The notes under the pieces are model-generated. The model did not search any database. It was not told where the DNA came from and saw only the letters and a list, made by a program, of their open reading frames with translations. Shown here piece after piece: positions 5,024 through 6,307 of a stretch of 6,307 bases of DNA. How positions within the stretch are numbered: position 1 is the first letter of the stretch; each line of letters starts with the position of its first letter. The translations under genes were made by a program, and so were the position numbers. This DNA comes from Clostridia bacterium (lineage in GTDB: Bacteria > Bacillota > Clostridia > Oscillospirales > CAG-272). The stretch covers positions 1-6,307 of the forward strand of contig CAAGJL010000317.1 of the NCBI GenBank assembly GCA_900770145.1. The letters are read 5' to 3'.

Positions 5024-6307
5024 TCAGGCTACCCACGGAGTATAGTGTTTTGCCTGTTGCTTTTCAAAATACGCCGCACACCCGCCGATCTCAATCGCGG
5101 GGACGTAGGCTTTGGCAAAGGTCGTATTGCCGTTATCCGAAACGCCGGTCTCCTTATAAAAGACATAAAACGGCATCCCGACTGTGGCGCGCCCCTCCTT
5201 GCCCTCGGTCTGAAACACGTATTCCAGCCCCACGAAATCATACTGTTCAAAACTGACCGGGCGCCCCTCTCTCATACAGATGGGGCAGGCGTGTCTGCCG
5301 AACACGTAACCGCGGAAAAGCAGCGCCTCCGCCTCTTTGACGGTGATTTGCCGCACACTGTCCGTGCGCAGGCATTCCTCCTCCGGTGCGGAGCGGTTTT
5401 CCCGATACGTAATCGTGACGTTGGTCAGCACGGAGTCGCTGACCTGATCGCCCGGGGACTGCCGCACATTGCGGAAAGAAAGCCCGATATAATCCGAAAC
5501 CGGAACGGCGGAAAAGGCATTCAGCGCATGTGCGCTTTCTTCATAGAAATAGATGTGCACCCACTCCGCGCCGTATTTGCTGACCCCGCCGTAGGTTCTG
5601 ACAATTTTCGCGTCGGGAAAGGAAACGCCGAAAATCCGGGAAAGGCTTTCCCGCACTGCGGCAAGCGAGGAGAGAATCTCCCCGTCTGACTGCCGTTGGT
5701 CGATCTGCACGGCGGTACCGTCCAAATACAGCGTTTCTCCCTCGGCGCCCCGCCAGTGTTCCAGCAAAACGGACTGGGCGTCGCCTCTTTGCGCCAGGTC
5801 GATCAGATAATCGTCGTTTTTGCAGACCAGTTCATATCCTTTTTGCGCCAGCATATTGTTCATGATCTCGTATTTCGGGGTCTCGATGCCAAGCGCCGCC
5901 GCAACGCCCGGTAAAACCCGCGCCGCAAACGCTTCCAGCCCCGCCCGGTCGTTCCCGCCCAGATCCTGATAGCGGTAAATGCCGAGTTCCCCCGCCGAAG
6001 GGACGGGAACGAAATGCAAAAGCCCCTTCGGCGCATAGACTTTCGGGTCATCCAGGGAGACGCCGCCTGTCGTAGAAAACACTGCTGCCAGGTCTTCGGC
6101 GGAATAGTGCGGGTTTGCCCACACCGGCAACTCCGGCAACGGGGTTTCTGTCAGATCCGACCCGGTCACACCGTCCGGTGCAGGCCCCCCCCTGCGGCAA
6201 AGGATCGGCACCAGCACCGCCCCGGTCAACACGCAAAGGCACAGGATCATCGCGCCAAGGCGAAGAAAAAGCGTTCTTTTTTGCAGGTGCCCGTCTTCGG
6301 TCGCCGC
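5024..6307 (-). CDS. Membrane-anchored protein of unknown function, 5'-partial
   Basis: I do not recognise this family. The frame is open from the right edge to a TGA at 5024, giving 427 visible residues. An ATG at 6250 exists, but it has no ribosome binding site and lies inside a hydrophobic stretch, so the true start is probably outside the window. Visible residues 1-12 are polar, with a basic K-R just before a hydrophobic segment at about 13-37 (TLFLRLG to VLVPILC). This suggests a single-pass protein with an extracellular domain of about 385 residues. The linker after the membrane segment is rich in Pro, Thr and Gly. The C-terminal part has a CPIC motif (5276-5287) in GRHACPICMREG, and aromatic-rich strands (VGMPFYVFYKETG). 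CPIC could bind metal or be redox-active, but this is unproven. It shares an operon with the transglutaminase-like lipoprotein. Confidence 0.75.
   Translation of the reverse strand, partial: AATEDGHLQKRTLFLRLGAMILCLCVLTGAVLVPILCRRGGPAPDGVTGSDLTETPLPELPVWANPHYSAEDLAAVFSTTGGVSLDDPKVYAPKGLLHFVPVPSAGELGIYRYQDLGGNDRAGLEAFAARVLPGVAAALGIETPKYEIMNNMLAQKGYELVCKNDDYLIDLAQRGDAQSVLLEHWRGAEGETLYLDGTAVQIDQRQSDGEILSSLAAVRESLSRIFGVSFPDAKIVRTYGGVSKYGAEWVHIYFYEESAHALNAFSAVPVSDYIGLSFRNVRQSPGDQVSDSVLTNVTITYRENRSAPEEECLRTDSVRQITVKEAEALLFRGYVFGRHACPICMREGRPVSFEQYDFVGLEYVFQTEGKEGRATVGMPFYVFYKETGVSDNGNTTFAKAYVPAIEIGGCAAYFEKQQAKHYTPWVA

Noticed and set aside
5013..5036. Upstream ATG at 5036 as the lipoprotein start
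   Set aside because: It would overlap the preceding gene, lacks a ribosome binding site, and adds an uncharged stretch before an otherwise standard MKKR signal peptide.
4985..5689. A 234-codon plus-strand frame opposite the membrane protein
   Set aside because: The minus-strand frame has a membrane segment and continues unbroken to the window edge. The plus-strand product looks like an antisense shadow.

Overview
The window looks like a chromosomal segment from a moderately GC-rich Firmicute, most likely a gut-type member of the Clostridia. The evidence is consensus AGGAGG-type ribosome binding sites, a FakA/FakB (DAK2/DegV) pair, the style of the cysteine-rich lipoprotein, and GTAGGGG-headed palindromic intergenic repeats of a kind common in such genomes. 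No taxon can be fixed from this sequence alone. All five supported genes lie on the minus strand, so transcription runs from right to left.

Right part (about 3558-6307). A membrane-anchored protein that I cannot name runs off the right edge. It is followed 11 nt later by a lipoprotein with a cysteine-rich repeat region and a transglutaminase-like Cys-His-Asp domain. The ribosome binding site of the lipoprotein touches the stop codon of the first gene, so the two are probably co-transcribed and act together at the cell surface.

Middle and left part (337-3530). A MarR-type regulator, a DegV/FakB fatty-acid-binding protein and a FakA fatty acid kinase form a second operon. It is driven by a textbook SigA promoter (TTGACA, 17 bp, TATAAT). 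A near-perfect 18-bp palindrome sits at the predicted transcription start and is a good candidate for the regulator's own operator. FakB presents fatty acids and FakA phosphorylates them to acyl-phosphates for phospholipid synthesis. The local MarR gene suggests that this uptake and activation step is regulated, by analogy with the FabT regulators.

Left intergenic region (1-336). This holds a strong intrinsic terminator for the operon, nested inside a pair of 25-bp perfect inverted repeats. Further left is a head-to-head pair of short REP-like palindromes. No gene is supported here. These repeats, the MarR-controlled fatty acid kinase operon and the unnamed surface-protein pair are the items most worth a second look. 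I see no convincing evidence of a wholly new system, CRISPR array, transposase, tRNA or rRNA.
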